The position numbers and the translations under genes are program-made. The notes beneath the pieces are model-generated. The model was given only the letters and a program-made list of their open reading frames with translations, was not told where the DNA came from and made no database searches. From NCBI RefSeq assembly GCF_036417845.1, contig NC_089983.1, positions 21,481,207-21,545,206 of the forward strand: a stretch of DNA of 64,000 nucleotides. Reading direction: 5' to 3'. Source of the DNA: Apteryx mantelli (taxonomy: Eukaryota; Chordata; Aves; Apterygiformes; Apterygidae). Numbering within the stretch: position 1 is the stretch's first letter; each line of letters starts with the position of its first letter. Below are positions 47,270 to 60,270 of this stretch, one piece after another.

Positions 47270-50230
47270 TAAGCTATCTTTAGGGTACCTTGAAATTTGT
47301 GAATCTGTGCATTCAAAGAAAATGTAATATTTGGGTGTGCTGTGCCATCTTGTATTGCTCAGCATCTCTCATGCTTCCTTAGTGAGACAAAGGAAAATCT
47401 AGTCTGGCTTTTGCTGCACTGGTTGTGCTGACTCAGTGATTCAATCCACAGAGTTAATTTGAGAGGGATATTAAATTAAAGGATTTCAGTGTTTTAAGCT
47501 TCAGCCCCTCAGGCTTCACACAGAATGAAACACACAATCAGCTTTCAGTAAGCACTAGTCTTCATTAATCATAAACTGTAGGCAAAGTTGGGGTTTACAA
47601 ATTTAGATCTTTTATTGTTGTTTCATGTTAATGACTATTATCTTTTTCCTATTGTATATGACTCTCTCAGCAACTGTGTTAGCACAGATGGCTAAAATCC
47701 CTAGCAGAAAAGTAATCAGCAACTGTGTACATGATGCATTCAAAATAAATGACAGAGGAGGAAAAAGGCATTGCTTTAGAAATTAGGAAGGAGATTAAAC
47801 TATAATAGTGCATGTAAACACATCTAGCAAAGCGGGCTGCAGCTTTGCTTTCTACATGGCACTAACTTCAATATATTTAACCTTCTGTTGAATTTATTGC
47901 CAGGACAGGAAGCAAGTTACATTAAAATTGAAGAGCAACTGGTTGAATATCAGTAACTGGAATGTGGTGTGTTTTTTAAAAGCCTAACAAAATGTGATAC
48001 AATTGGCATAGATTAGATGGTACAGTGGAGAGAGAGAGGCAAACAAGCAAACAAAAAAACCCGGAAAGGTCACACTTTCATACGTATCCTGATTATCACA
48101 TTTTAAGTGAAACATGTAACTCGGCTAAAAGTTACAACTGTTCACTAACACTTTACTTTGATAAACCTGAATACTGTATTAGCTGAAGTTGTCAGAAGTC
48201 TTGGATCTAAATTCACCATGTACTGCTGACTTCTTAATCTATTGTTTCCAGCAGTGATGATTTTATGAGAATGCAGCACTTCAGCTACCACCCTTGTCCT
48301 CATGAAGAGCTAAGCCACTTATGGTTAATTACTTTGAATTATAAAACTTATATTGCAAACATAATTCCTGAATGATCAAGTTAATTATTATAACCTCTCA
48401 CCTGTTCCTTAATTTTGTTAGCCATAGCCTAAATTAAATGCTAAAACTGAGTTCATGCTATTAACTCGGCCCAATCTAAATGTTATTACATTTAACATAC
48501 TGTCAAAACATGCTGTTTTAAAGTGAGTGGCTTTTCTCCCCCTGTACCTTTCCCCCTTGCCCTCTTCCCCCGAGCTTTCCTCAGCATTTGCTCCATGCCT
48601 GAGTGCTGCTTGGTGGTAGGTGCAGGAATTGTCCTGTTGCTTGCCAGTGTGCAGCAAGTGGCAGCACATAAATAAGGAGAAATGGGGTGGAAAGAACAGC
48701 GGCAGGAAAGCCAGACACTTTCTCCAGGGGCTGGAATGAAGCCCATGAGTTCAGATTTGTGCTCCTTTATCTAACAAAAAGTTGTGAAAACTGAGAAGGT
48801 TCCCCTCATCTTCCTTCTAGCACTACTAGCACGTGTTTGCTATGGTAGCGGATGGAAGATGGTGCACAGGTATGTTATGTTTGCTTGATGAGTACATACA
48901 TGCCATTTCTTCCATGGATTCTTTGCCTGCTGGTGTGTAGAGGGCAAATAGTTGGTGGTGAGTCAGAGTGCAATGGTGCGAGTGTTTTGGAGGCTAGGAG
49001 ATTTGAATTGTGCAACAGTGGGAATAGTGACGAGAGAGAAGATGGTTTCATATGAAAAGCTGAACTTTGTCATGGATTTCTAATGCTTCGGCTTTTCCTT
49101 ATATGTGTGTATTAATGGGAAAGTTTCTTGCACTCTTCCTTCTCTCCCTTCTCCTTTTCCCCTTTCCCCCATACACATCATTAGTTTCCATTTTCTGGGT
49201 AAACAAGTTGAGACTTAGGGTTGACTTTCAGAACTACAGAGTTCTCTCATGTTTATCTGAGGCTGTTGAACTGCTGTTCTGAATATATTAAGGGAGATGT
49301 GAAGCACTCTTAAATATAGCTTGAGCTTCTCAGTTGTACATACCAATTATTTGAAAATCATGGCTTGTTCCTGCCTGTAAATTAGAGTGATGTCATGTCT
49401 TTATAAGTGAAAGGCATCTAGAAGGTATTCTTTACTCTAGGAGCACTGCTCTTGCTATTGCATGAGGATGTTCGAGTTTTTTCCTGGTTTATTATATAAC
49501 TTTTTTTTACTGAACTATTGGGGAATCATACTTGAAGGGCTTATACCATTTAGAGTATTTTATGTCCAACGGTATCCAGTCTAGAGGAGATAATTTGTCT
49601 GATCTTACTCTTGCTGACTTTGATAAATTGCAGTTGAAGGGTGCTTGATTGGTGAAAATGAAATGACTGATTTTTAATCAATAACCTTGAGAAATGTAAG
49701 TTTCCTATTTCAGCACATTTCCTATTCAGTATTTCTAATCATATCTCCCAATGCTCCCTCCCTTCCTGTATGAGGGAATGAGGGGAGGTAGATGTGTCAT
49801 CAGAGACCAACTCTAGAATTTTCACGTCGCTTTGTAGCTTTTCCATTTTTCAGACTACTTATGTCATATGTCACTGTGTTAATAAGGACATAAATGATTG
49901 AATTAGGTTGCCAATGTTCTGAGAGGTATCCTATAGTGTTTTATCAGAAACATTTTTCTAAGCAGGACATGCATTGTTGACCTTTTTAGTATTATTTCTG
50001 CACTCAAAATTCTTCTACTGGATTAGTATTGTTTTTAGAAAACCTATCAAAAATGACCTTTTTTTTTCATTAATAGAATCTTCCTAAAAGGTGGCTTGTA
50101 AAAGGCTTGTTTTAAATAGCTGTTCTATATAATGGCAAATAAAAGAATGTGTTTAGTCTAACAGATAAGCTATTGCCCTGCTTGCTTACTTTTAGACAAT
50201 AGCATTGAAGTTTTAATTTTATTTCAGAAC
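47270..50230. other. AT-rich noncoding DNA
   Basis: No gene recognised. A minus-strand consensus donor CAG|GTGAGA occurs at 48402/48401 without a convincing partner acceptor. Confidence 0.45.
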
Positions 50231-50239
50231 TGGCACTCA

Positions 50240-50366
50240 CCATTAAAATTTTGTTTCCAAAGTGTGTGTGATGTGGCTTAATCCTTTCTCCCAGATACAG
50301 AGGAAATTTGGACTTGAAATATTGAGGATTTGGGACTGTTTGAGGCAGTGTCAGGCACACGCACAT
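50240..50366 (-). other. Candidate minus-strand first-exon end with strong donor
   Basis: On the minus strand, downstream of the 50.45-51.06-kb CpG island, a donor ATG|GTGAGT lies at plus 50241/50240. The preceding minus frame is open for about 42 codons before the donor. Together with the plus-strand donor at 51159/51160, this suggests a divergent CpG-island promoter. The exon start is not defined. Confidence 0.25.
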
Positions 50367-50418
50367 ACATATGTGGGGAGAAGAGCTGTTTCTCCTGGCT
50401 GTTGTGCATGTGGATGAT

Positions 50419-50441
50419 TTTTTATTTTATTTTATTTTATT
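50419..50441. repeat. (TTTTA)n microsatellite
   Basis: Pentamer repeat read directly in the sequence, at the edge of the CpG island. Confidence 0.9.
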
Positions 50442-50449
50442 TTTTTGCT

Positions 50450-51060
50450 TGAGCAGCTCCTGCTGTGCGCAGGGAGGTTCTGCAAGCAGGACAAACTGGC
50501 GAGTCCCGCTGAGGCTTCGGCGAGCAGCTTGCCGGTGGCCTCGGTATCCCCAAAACAGGCCCGGTCTCCTTGCTGTTGGCTGTTGAGCTGCCATCTGAGA
50601 CGCCGACGGGCTTTTCCACCCGTCTGTCACGGTTTGTTGTGATCTCTGATTTACCAGACAGCATCCTGTGTGAAACAAACTTCATTTTTACGAGTTCATG
50701 AAGATTAAAAAAAAAGCAAGCCAGGAACCGGGAGGAGAGCAGGCCTCGCGCTCTGCGTCCGCGAGCGGCTGCCGTAGGGGCGCCCCGACAGCGCCGGCTG
50801 GGCCGGGCCTGGGAGCCCCCAGACGACGTTGTTGCCTTGCCTGGCTGCGCGGGGGCCTCGGCCCGCGGCCGCCTTCGCCCCGCAGGAGGTTTAGGGGAAG
50901 GTCTGAAAGACCAGGGCCTGCTGGGCCGCCCATCTTCAGTACGGGCGATCCCAGCTGCTGCGGCTGCTTTGCCTCCCGTCCTGGCTCAGGGTTCCTCAGC
51001 GTGCCAGTACTTCCCCGTGTCATCTCTAAACTCCGGGTAAATTCTGCCGCCTGAGAGACT
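50450..51060. promoter_or_regulatory. Strong CpG island, probable promoter
   Basis: About 600 bp of GC-rich sequence; roughly 30 CpG dinucleotides can be counted by eye in the last 350 bp alone. This is the most distinct island in the window. Long frames on both strands (118 codons plus, 144 codons minus) are explained by high GC and are not called as genes. Splice donors facing outward on each side (plus at 51159/51160, minus at 50241/50240) fit a bidirectional promoter. No gene flanking it could be recognised. Confidence 0.7.
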
Positions 51061-51087
51061 TGGGCTGTGATTTCAAAAGGAAAGAGC

Positions 51088-51159
51088 ATGGGTAACTGTT
51101 TGGGTAAAAAAGTCCAAGTCAAAGCTTCCTCTGAAGTTCTCGAGCGCTGTGCGTCATCG
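51088..51159 (+). CDS. Candidate first coding exon with N-myristoylation-type start
   Basis: Just downstream of the CpG island, an ATG in optimal context (A at -3, G at +4) opens 24 codons. They end in phase 0 at a donor TCG|GTGAGA (51159/51160). The peptide begins MGNCLGKK: Gly2 for N-myristoylation, Cys4 as a potential palmitoylation site, a small residue at position 6 and Lys at 7-8. This fits the known preference of N-myristoyltransferase and suggests a peripheral membrane protein. Without splicing the frame stops a few codons later. I could not match it to a known MGNC protein, and no partner exon is certain. A short chance ORF remains possible. Confidence 0.28.
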
Positions 51160-51560
51160 GTGAGATTTTAGGAAGGGAGATGGCTTACAAACCAGACCTC
51201 GCTGTGTCAGGCACGCGCCGTGATCCATCTTCACTCTCCATGTTGTGTCCTGTGCCGATGTTTCTACGCATCGTTCTTCCCCCAGAATATCCTTCCTTGA
51301 AAATGGAAGGATAAAAAAGTACTCCTCAAGATACAAGAGCTATGACTTGCACAGAATTTTTTTTTAACCCATACTAAATTGAGTTTAAAACCAAATCCTT
51401 CTAATCTGAAGACTCATGACTTCCGTTCCTCTAAATTTGTCTGAATTTTCCATTTAAGAGGTATCATGAGTTGGCATATGATATGTGATTACTCTACACT
51501 AGTGAATAATCTGTTACTGCCTGTGACATGGATGGTTCACTACATGGCACAAGTGATTTC

Positions 51561-51692
51561 TCCTCTGAAAGAGAAGCTCCTTGGTCTGTTACAGTTTCTG
51601 TGAATTCTTTTCTGTTGCTCAAGCAAATCTGTTTAATTCTTATTTTCTTAATGTTAATTGTGTACAGCACATACGTAGGAACAGCAAGTAGA
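51561..51692 (+). repeat. Diverged repeat, copy A
   Basis: Shares an aligned core with 52414-52549 in the same orientation (TCCTCTGA.AGAGAAG, TGGT.TGTTA, then AAGCAAAT.TGTTT). Over the best 75 bp about three quarters of the positions agree by eye. The family is not recognised. Confidence 0.7.
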
Positions 51693-52413
51693 ATATATAA
51701 ACTATGTAGGTGTTCTAAAAAGACTAAGGAAACATTAACAAAATTCAAATTAAATGATGTTATTTAGAGACATTTTTTGATCAGCTTGATGCAGGAAATA
51801 ACTTTAGGGAAAATAGCTTATTGGGTGTTTTCTTTTGTTGTGTTTTTAAACCTGAAAGAACCTCTGACAGGACTTGGAAAACTGATCAATTTTTTTAATA
51901 ATGCCAGTTCTGTTAATGTAGGTCTTATCTACTTAGCAGCTTATAGCAGCTATTACAACATACCAAAACAATGCTTATTCAGTGAAAATCAAGATATGAA
52001 GTCTGACATAGAGATTCCGTTTGTATAAAGCATGAATTATCAAAAGTATCACTTTTAACTAGTAAACTCCGAAGGTTTTTTTCTGCCATTGTATGTATGT
52101 CAAAATACACAGCTCAAAGTTCTCTTATGCTGATTAGTATCACTGTGAGGTAATTCAATTTAATCTAGTGTTTGCCATTATTCTTGACCAGGATCATAGT
52201 TTAGGTCTTTTTGTAACTGTGTGACAGAAGAACTTTGTACTTAAAAGTTAATTCAGCAAAATTTAAAGACAGGGGAGAAGGATACAACCTTTATTTCTGC
52301 TTGGGCATTCTAGATTGGACACAGTTATCGTGGCTGTGAAATTCTCCAGATGCATTTAATGAGGGCTATTAATTCTACATTCTCTAATGCCATTAGTTGT
52401 CCAATATGGCTTG

Positions 52414-52549
52414 TCCTCTGAGAGAGAAGTTTCATGGTTTGTTATAATCTGTATGAATTTTTTCTGTCACTTAAGCAAATGTGTTTTAATTTTTTTATTT
52501 TATTCTTAATAACAATGGTATACAGTATGTATGCAAACTTAGCAGATAG
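52414..52549 (+). repeat. Diverged repeat, copy B
   Basis: Second copy of the sequence at 51561-51692, about 850 bp downstream in the same orientation. Similarity fades on both sides. Confidence 0.7.
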
Positions 52550-55500
52550 CTTTAATGTCTTATGTTTGTTATGCTATGGATATCAGTAAGTTAACCAAAG
52601 GTTCACTTGCATTTATTAATACTACATCCTATGGATTTTTTTTCTTGTGTGGTGTTGCCTGCTTGAGGGATACAGTATTTCTAGAAATAATTAATGAAAT
52701 CTACTAGGACCTTTTTCCCCCATTACAAAATTAGTAAACTAAAAAGTGTGCTGAAGGACTAATGATTCATCAGTCTTCCATTTGCAGCACTGCTTTCTTT
52801 GTTCTTATAAGAAGGGCTTTTTTCAACAGTTTGATAAAGAAGGAGCTATTTAAAGGCCATTTAGAAAGTATTGTTTCAGAACACTATCTAGATGAAACAA
52901 TAGTGAAAGAAGCTTTCTTCAGCTGCTTGGGTAAAGTAGCCTGGCATTACATAGCAGATCACAAATACAGCTGGTAGAGCTGCTTTCTTGAGTCCTGAAA
53001 AAACCCCCAACAACATTTAATTGGGAACCTTGATTTATTCTTACAGAATCAACAGTAATTTTTCTAATTAGATATTCAGTGTACTTTGATCAAAGAAGAA
53101 TTTAATGGCTTTCAGGTGCATTTAACTAGCCTCTTCTTGGTGTTAAGTTTCATATCTGATTTGCCTAGTCATGCTGGTCATAATGTTTGCATATAGCATT
53201 TTTAGCAGTATGTCTTTCTTTTAAATGCTCATTTATTTTGAAGTACTTGTAGTAGATTCCTCCTCCATATCTGACTGGGGATAAATGTCAAGGGAAGGAC
53301 TGGTTGGTCAAAACACAAATGCACTTAAAATTGTGTGTTTATTTTGTTTGATAATATGTGAAATTAGAAACTTTATTTTTGTTAGAGAACTTCCTCCTCT
53401 TGAAACAGTGTTTTGGATTTTTTTTTTTAATTTTATTTTTTAACAAAAGCAAGACAATGGAAGACTAAACTTAGAGAACGTCCATAAGAGGAGGCTATAC
53501 TGCCTTCCACTCTTTCCCCCAATAATTATGGTGCTAACATGGGATGTAAATGACCAATTCAATTCCCACTTTGTTTCAGGAAATTGAAACATGTCCCATC
53601 TCTAAAGACACTTAAGCTACCTTTTAATATTTATGCTATTTTAGGCTAGGGAGAAATGAGTTGTTAATTCTTTCCTAATGAAGCTGTTCTAATCTCATGG
53701 GTTGCCATAGGAAATGTAAATATTCACTTGGCTGGACAGACTATATTAATATGACACGTTAATTAGGGAAAAGGAACCCAGGAAGTGTATTCCTGACAAG
53801 TGGGACCCTGAGATCCAGTCTATATTCCAGTGGGTGTTTAATACTTTTCTGGAAGGGGGACAACCTAAGCAGGTATAACTGCGAGTATTTTTCTCCAGAA
53901 TATTCTAAGATAAGGAATTTAGAGTATTACCCTCACAGATGGAAACTCTCAGAGGAGGCAAAGGATTTTGGAACTGTGCTTTAAGACAAAGTACTTAACC
54001 ACTGGGTTATTGATTAGAAAGAAACAATATTGCTTTATCTGTCTCATTTCATGAATTTTGCGCATTTTTCTTTTGTGGATTAAGTTGCAAAAAGTTGCTA
54101 CTTAATAGAAATGTTTAATAGCAAATAACATCTTCAGTTGAAAAGACATTGCTAAGACCTGTACTAGAGTGAACAACAAGATACAGAAATAATGGTAGCA
54201 GTGAGTTGAAAATGTAGGTGTGTAAGTAAACTGTCTTTTGTAAATTTTATTGCAAACACTGGTTAAATGAATTTCCTCGACTGAGAAAATGTTTCTCATG
54301 CTGCTTTATCCATAGAGCCATATGTCACTAGGAATTTCACTTCAAATATTAATGCCATACATACCATAGGCCGTATAGGGTAATTAAAAAACAAAACAAA
54401 ACTTTGGGCTAAAATTATATGTATTTATTTATAAAAGTGGCTTGGGATATATGTATTTATTCATTTTGTTTTTATCTCATCCAGGATCCTGAACTCTGAT
54501 TCACAGGGACAATGTCTCTTGCTTTTGTTTAGAACCCTGTATGGATCAGCCTAAGGAAACCAGGGTTGTGTATGTCATTTGATTGCAACTCTGACAAAAG
54601 TAAAGAAATAAATTACGAAACGTAGCGGTGAATGACTCCTTGTCTACTCAGAGGTTCTGGACATTGTGAGATGGTAACTCTCACTTGCAGGACTCGCTAA
54701 TGATTAGGGATGACAGGAAGCTTCAGGCTGCTGTAGGTAGTAATAAAGCTGATTTAATGGCTGCATTCTCTACAGGAGAGGATTTTTTTGATAGTCAAAA
54801 AAATACAAGACTCAGCATGTCTTTCACATAAATGGGAGATTTCAGCTTAAGAGTATGCTACTGACGTACTGCTGACAAATAATTTGAGGGTGATTTAGGA
54901 GAGCAAAATAGCCTAAACTGAAAATGTATGAAGAATAAAGTATTTTTGACTGGCAGGCTGCTCAGGAAATCTGAGTTCAGAGAATGCTAAACAGTCCATC
55001 AGGATACAGCTGCCTAATTAAAACTTTCAAGCAGTGAATCTTTGAAATCAGAATCAATGTGAAACTGGCTGTTTAAGATACTTTACAATGCTTTGTAGGT
55101 AAAATACTATGTATCCTTAGTCTAGCTATGTAATCTTAATAAGATCTTGTTGTAAACCCTTGGATTTAATAGCCTCATACAGTGGATTTGAAAGGCTGAC
55201 TTCAGAACTTAAGTGACCTCTGCCAAATGATATGACATAGGATATTGCTAAGCCTTTACTCAAATGGTGTTAAATATGTATTGGTTCCTGTGATAGACTT
55301 AACCACATAAATGTGAGGTGACAAATCAGCTGGGTAATTCCAAGTGCATATTAACCTTCACTCTCTGAAAAGCTTCTTGAGAGGCTGTTAACAAATTTAG
55401 AAGATATGCCTAAACAGTATTTAATCATAAGTGGTTCATAGCAGGAAAATATTCTTGCATATATTATTTCCAATATTCAGCTGTTATACTTTAGCCTAGC

Positions 55501-58500
55501 TTCATAGAATCAGGTCTGTTTTTTTGCTGCTCACATGCCTTATTTATCTGATTAATATTACTTGACCATCTGCAGAGCTCTTTTTCTGGTAGTGATGTGT
55601 GGTGGATTTGATTCATGCAGTGTATTGGATAAATGACTGCTGGCTTAATGGATTATTATGGCTGTCTGTTTCTCTCAGACACAAGGTAGGCAGTGTATTT
55701 GCTTCTTCAAACCCTTCACTAGAAGAGATCATCTTTACAGAGGTTAAAAGTTTGTTCTCAGTCTGTGTTCGTTTGCTGATCTAAGGATGATAGGCCATGG
55801 TTGGAATTTTATGAAGACATTTATAAGTGCTGGACTGTAAATGCTGATGTGGTTTGTATAGGTTACTGAATGACAGTTTTGTTTGTCATCATTCTGAGCC
55901 TCTAGTCCTGATAATGGACGTAAAGTGACTTTGGCAGCCACCTTCTCTCCAAGTGCCATCCTGCATTGGAAGACTCTTGGCTAGCAGCTCGGCATTGTGC
56001 TAAGTTTAGATAAGTTTCCAAGAGCTCTAATAGAGTTTTTCACCAGTTTAGTATCAATAAAACAAAGATTTTGCATCAGTTCCCAAGAGGAAGGATGGCT
56101 TAATTGCATTCCTCAGCTGTGTTTTACCACCCAAAGACCTACATTCACAAGGAAGTGTCTCCCATGGCTCATATGCTTCTGCAGGCAAACAGTGCAGAGT
56201 TCAGAAAGGCTGCTGCATGTTTGCTTTTGCACATAATCAGTTAATAACTTCTTCTATTCTTATAAAAAATGAAGTACTTCTGTAGCTCTGGAAAGAGCTT
56301 TACTTATGAGTGGTACATCCCTGGAATAAAAGGTGTATTGCTCACTGTAAGGTCCTACTTAAGGTCTCTTGAAGGGTAGGGTTGTTATGTATGTCAGCCT
56401 TAATGGTTCCCAAAGTGGCAGTTTCTGCTGTGTACAGTGAGTGTGGATTACTTCAGTGTTCCCGTCCACATCAGTATAATAATCTTCACCCTAGATTTCA
56501 TGAGGTGGAAGGACTAACATGCTTTCCTCTCGGATGTAGCCCAAGACTGTGGTTTCCTTTCTTTGTAGTTAAAATCCTGGAAAATCATCCATTCTTCTAA
56601 ATAAAGACATAAATTATGCATTGAAAACTAACTGTATGTTCATTAATGTAACTTTTATCAGGCAGTTTCTAAGAACAAAATGAGAACTGTGTTAGGAGGC
56701 AGAACATGACAGTGGCTATGTAGGTCTGCATAGGTAGCTTGTCAGGCTTACTGGGAAAAAATTTCAGTGCATATTAATGAGAAGCTGGCTGGTAGTAAAG
56801 TACAATGATTTTCATCTGTTTTCACCAAGCTGCAGTCCCTAAGAAGAAATAAATAGCATACTTACACTGGAGTGAAAGGTAAGGATGACAGAATGCTCTG
56901 CAGTGAGGATTTCCTCATGATAAGGCCTCCTGCACTCTGCTTCACATTCAGTCAAGACTTCAGCTCTTAAACACTGCCAGGCACATACAGAAGAATGTAA
57001 ACACCCTGCACTTATCTGATGTTTTAATGTTTTTAACTCATTAAACTCACTAACAAGGCTAAGAATTCCCTACTTTTTGGGGGGTGGGGGAGGTGAGTGA
57101 GTATGTCTTTCTGGCTTACAAAATGCTATCTGAATTTTTCTTATCTTGAGCTGACCTCATGTAAGTAATGAAGTGTTTTGAAAGCTTTTGAAGATGCTAA
57201 GTAAAATTATATTGTGACTACAGTTGTCGTCTTCCTATTAATTTACACAAATATTTCCTGGAAGTTTGAATGATGGGCTGTGTAAAGCAGAAGAAAAATG
57301 TTCTTAATTGAAAGCAAAAACAACTATTTTTGGTAGATGCAAAAATAGTCCAAATACTTTTTTTAATTTCTCCTCTTCTTGAATATGATAAAAATACAGG
57401 GAAAGAGAAATTTAGCTACATTCTGTATGTACTTTATATAGCATCTCAGAAACTAATTGGCACATTTAACAAAAGTATAAGATTTAAAAATCACTGTGAT
57501 ATGAATAAAAATTTCCAGCTCTCTTCTTAACTGATACATTTAAAATGTCATTTAGAACAATAAAGAAGAATACAACTGCATACAATTAGACTGAATTAAT
57601 CTACTTTGGAGAAAGGCAACTCCCCTTCTCACCTCTCCCCCAGTCATATGCCAAATATGGTGGTTTTCTAGAGCTATTGAAATACTATCTGTGCATAGCG
57701 ACAATCTGAATTATTGAGCTAATGATACAGAACATTTTTGGCCAAAACTGGGATAGCCATTCATTTCTCAATTTACTTATTTTGCAGCTTTCTATTGTCA
57801 TGTGGCAAATATTCAGTCATGCTGAGTCTACACAGGCATAAATAATTCTCTGTGCCAAGATATCTTGTTTCCATTCAGGCCAACTGTTTGAAATTGAAAG
57901 CCATAAAGGTCCCCTTAGCTTATTAGTTAGCACTTCCAAATACTGACTCCATGGATACCCTATAATTAAAGGAGGGAATTGTCTCGGCATGTGCATTATG
58001 CTAAGTTCCACCATAGCTAATGGTTCACAAATATCTTCTGTTCTAAGCTTACATAAAAGGCCAGAATTCTTATTTAGAGTCTTAGGCACACTACATACAG
58101 ACTTCAAAAGCAGGAAGATTTGAAGACAGTAAAACCTCATAATATTACATTAGATTAGCTGTCCTCCTTTGTACCTGACATAAATTTGTATTTTGAACAG
58201 ATGCTTAGTAGTTGATAGGGAGTTATTCACCTGTGTCTGTCATAAATATAACAGCTAGGATGGAGCTAAAGGGACCAAGAGAGCAAGATAATTCTTACCA
58301 TTTTGGTAACTTAAATCAATTTCCTCTCCAGAGTTCCTCAGAATAGGACTTCTTAGTGCATGGCATGGCCTGAAACTGGTGGCAGCAGCACAATTACTAC
58401 TGTGAAAATTGGGGGAAAATGAAGAACTGTTTGTTTAGACCCTAAGGCATAGCTTCGCAACCTCCTGTGAGTAAGCATCATAAGTATGTTAAGTAAATGT

Positions 58501-58784
58501 TCAGATGAGGAAACTATTAAATCATTCTAATCAGCTACCTGCTTTTTTCCCAAGTGTGGTCAGCAGTCAGAGATCACTGTCAGATTGTTTATACCTATAC
58601 CATTTTAGAAATAAAAACAAACAAACAAACACATCTATATGGTTGGGATTTAAAGGCAGCTGAGACTCAAAATTTAAACTGTATGCAGCAGAAACGACAT
58701 CAGTTGGTTCCTAAGAATAGGAAAAAAAAACTGGTTCCCCACTAGTATGGTCACACTGATTTCTTTAAAAGAGATAGCTGCACA

Positions 58785-58807
58785 AAACAATATTATTAAT
58801 ATTGTTT
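58785..58807. repeat. Perfect hairpin, 11-bp arms, one-base spacer
   Basis: AAACAATATTA and TAATATTGTTT are exact reverse complements separated by one T. Confidence 0.85.
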
Positions 58808-60221
58808 AGAATGAGAATAGAATTCATTTAAACCCCTTTCTCTTCTACTGGTTTCTTGATTTTATTTTATAGAGAGTTCTCAAACAATAATCTCAAGAAT
58901 ATCCTGGTGGTTTGCCTTTTGTTTGCCACAGACTCCATCAGCTGAAACAAGCATTTAAAAATCATAAATCTGTGTGAAATTTTCTCCTTTAAGAGGGAGA
59001 ATTACTAATAGATCTTATCTAATGGCAAAACAATTCTGTAATTAAACAAGCATCCAACCTGACCTGTTCTTCCAAGAGGGATATAACTGCTAGTGCAGTG
59101 GTCTGATCAGTCCTCTAATCCTTAAACCAGGATTAATCTTTAAGACTGCATCTGCATCATAACTCTTCAGGTTAGTTGTCATGGTGATTTCTATCACTGT
59201 TTTAAGGGACGAGATTTCTATGGAAACAAGTTTTATGCTCAATCTTTTGCTCTGTGTGTCTTGTCTTCCCTTCTTAAATAACATTTCTGTCCTTTGACCA
59301 GATTTGACCAAGAGAAGGTTATCTTGGAGATAATTGGTTTCTTAAAACTTGCTGGGTTGTGCCTTGTATTTTGTTGTTGTCTTAAAGCCACAGCTTGTTT
59401 TAGGAATTGGTGAGAATAGAGTGGAGTATACCAGCAAGTTGATGCCTAGTGACTTTTTTCTTGCTGTTTGATTCCTCCATTTAAAAGTGGCAATCTGCCT
59501 ATCTCTGCATAATATGCTAATATGCTTCTATGGAAGGACTAATGTAAGTGGAAAAGGAGCAGAAATACTCTGCTTTGACTCACTGCTTGAGCTACTTTAA
59601 TTGTACAGGAACTAATATAGTGCTTAAATAAGCACATTTCTAATAGTCTCTGGAATGCAATATTAATGCAGATAGCAGGGCAGCTCATGATGCCCTTTAA
59701 AGCCTTTCTTTCCCAGAAATGGAATCAGTCTCTTTCTGGGAAAGGAATGTGATTAAAACATGAAGAAATGATGTGATGGTCCTGAAGAATGGGGGAAGGG
59801 GAAAATGTAGTAGTAAAAGTAGCACGTTGACTCATCAGTTCAGTTCCCATTCACTTCAGTGAGGTCTACGCTGAATGAGCAACACCACCAAACAAGTGTT
59901 AGGAGAGCTCTGGAGGCTCTGCAGGGACTTACCGAAGCAATCATTTAAATTTTTAGCTTGCTTTCTAAATTGAAAATAACTAAATCTGCTGAAACATTAT
60001 GATATAATTGGACTATAACTGGGAATGTAAATAGTCTTTAGAAAAGCCAGTTTAAGATTTGTATGAGCATTGGTACTATAATATGATCGTTTTTGGTAGT
60101 TCCAGTGATTCTATCAGCTGATCTTGTCTTCTGATTATGGAGTTCATTAGCCTTGCAATGTCTAAGTATGGCTTGTTTTTAAGGAATTAAACTGCCAAGC
60201 AAAGCAAGTCTAAAATAGCTT

Positions 60222-60270
60222 TGTGTGCGCACACACACACATTTCACCTTTGTTCCCTTCCCCCCCCCCC
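60222..60270. repeat. CA run and C-run
   Basis: Short TGTGCGCACACA run to about 60241, then C-run at about 60260-60270. Confidence 0.85.

Noticed and set aside
50688..51122. 144-codon minus and 118-codon plus ORFs in the CpG island
   Set aside because: Pro/Arg/Gly/Ala-rich translations on both strands are the usual by-product of GC-rich islands.
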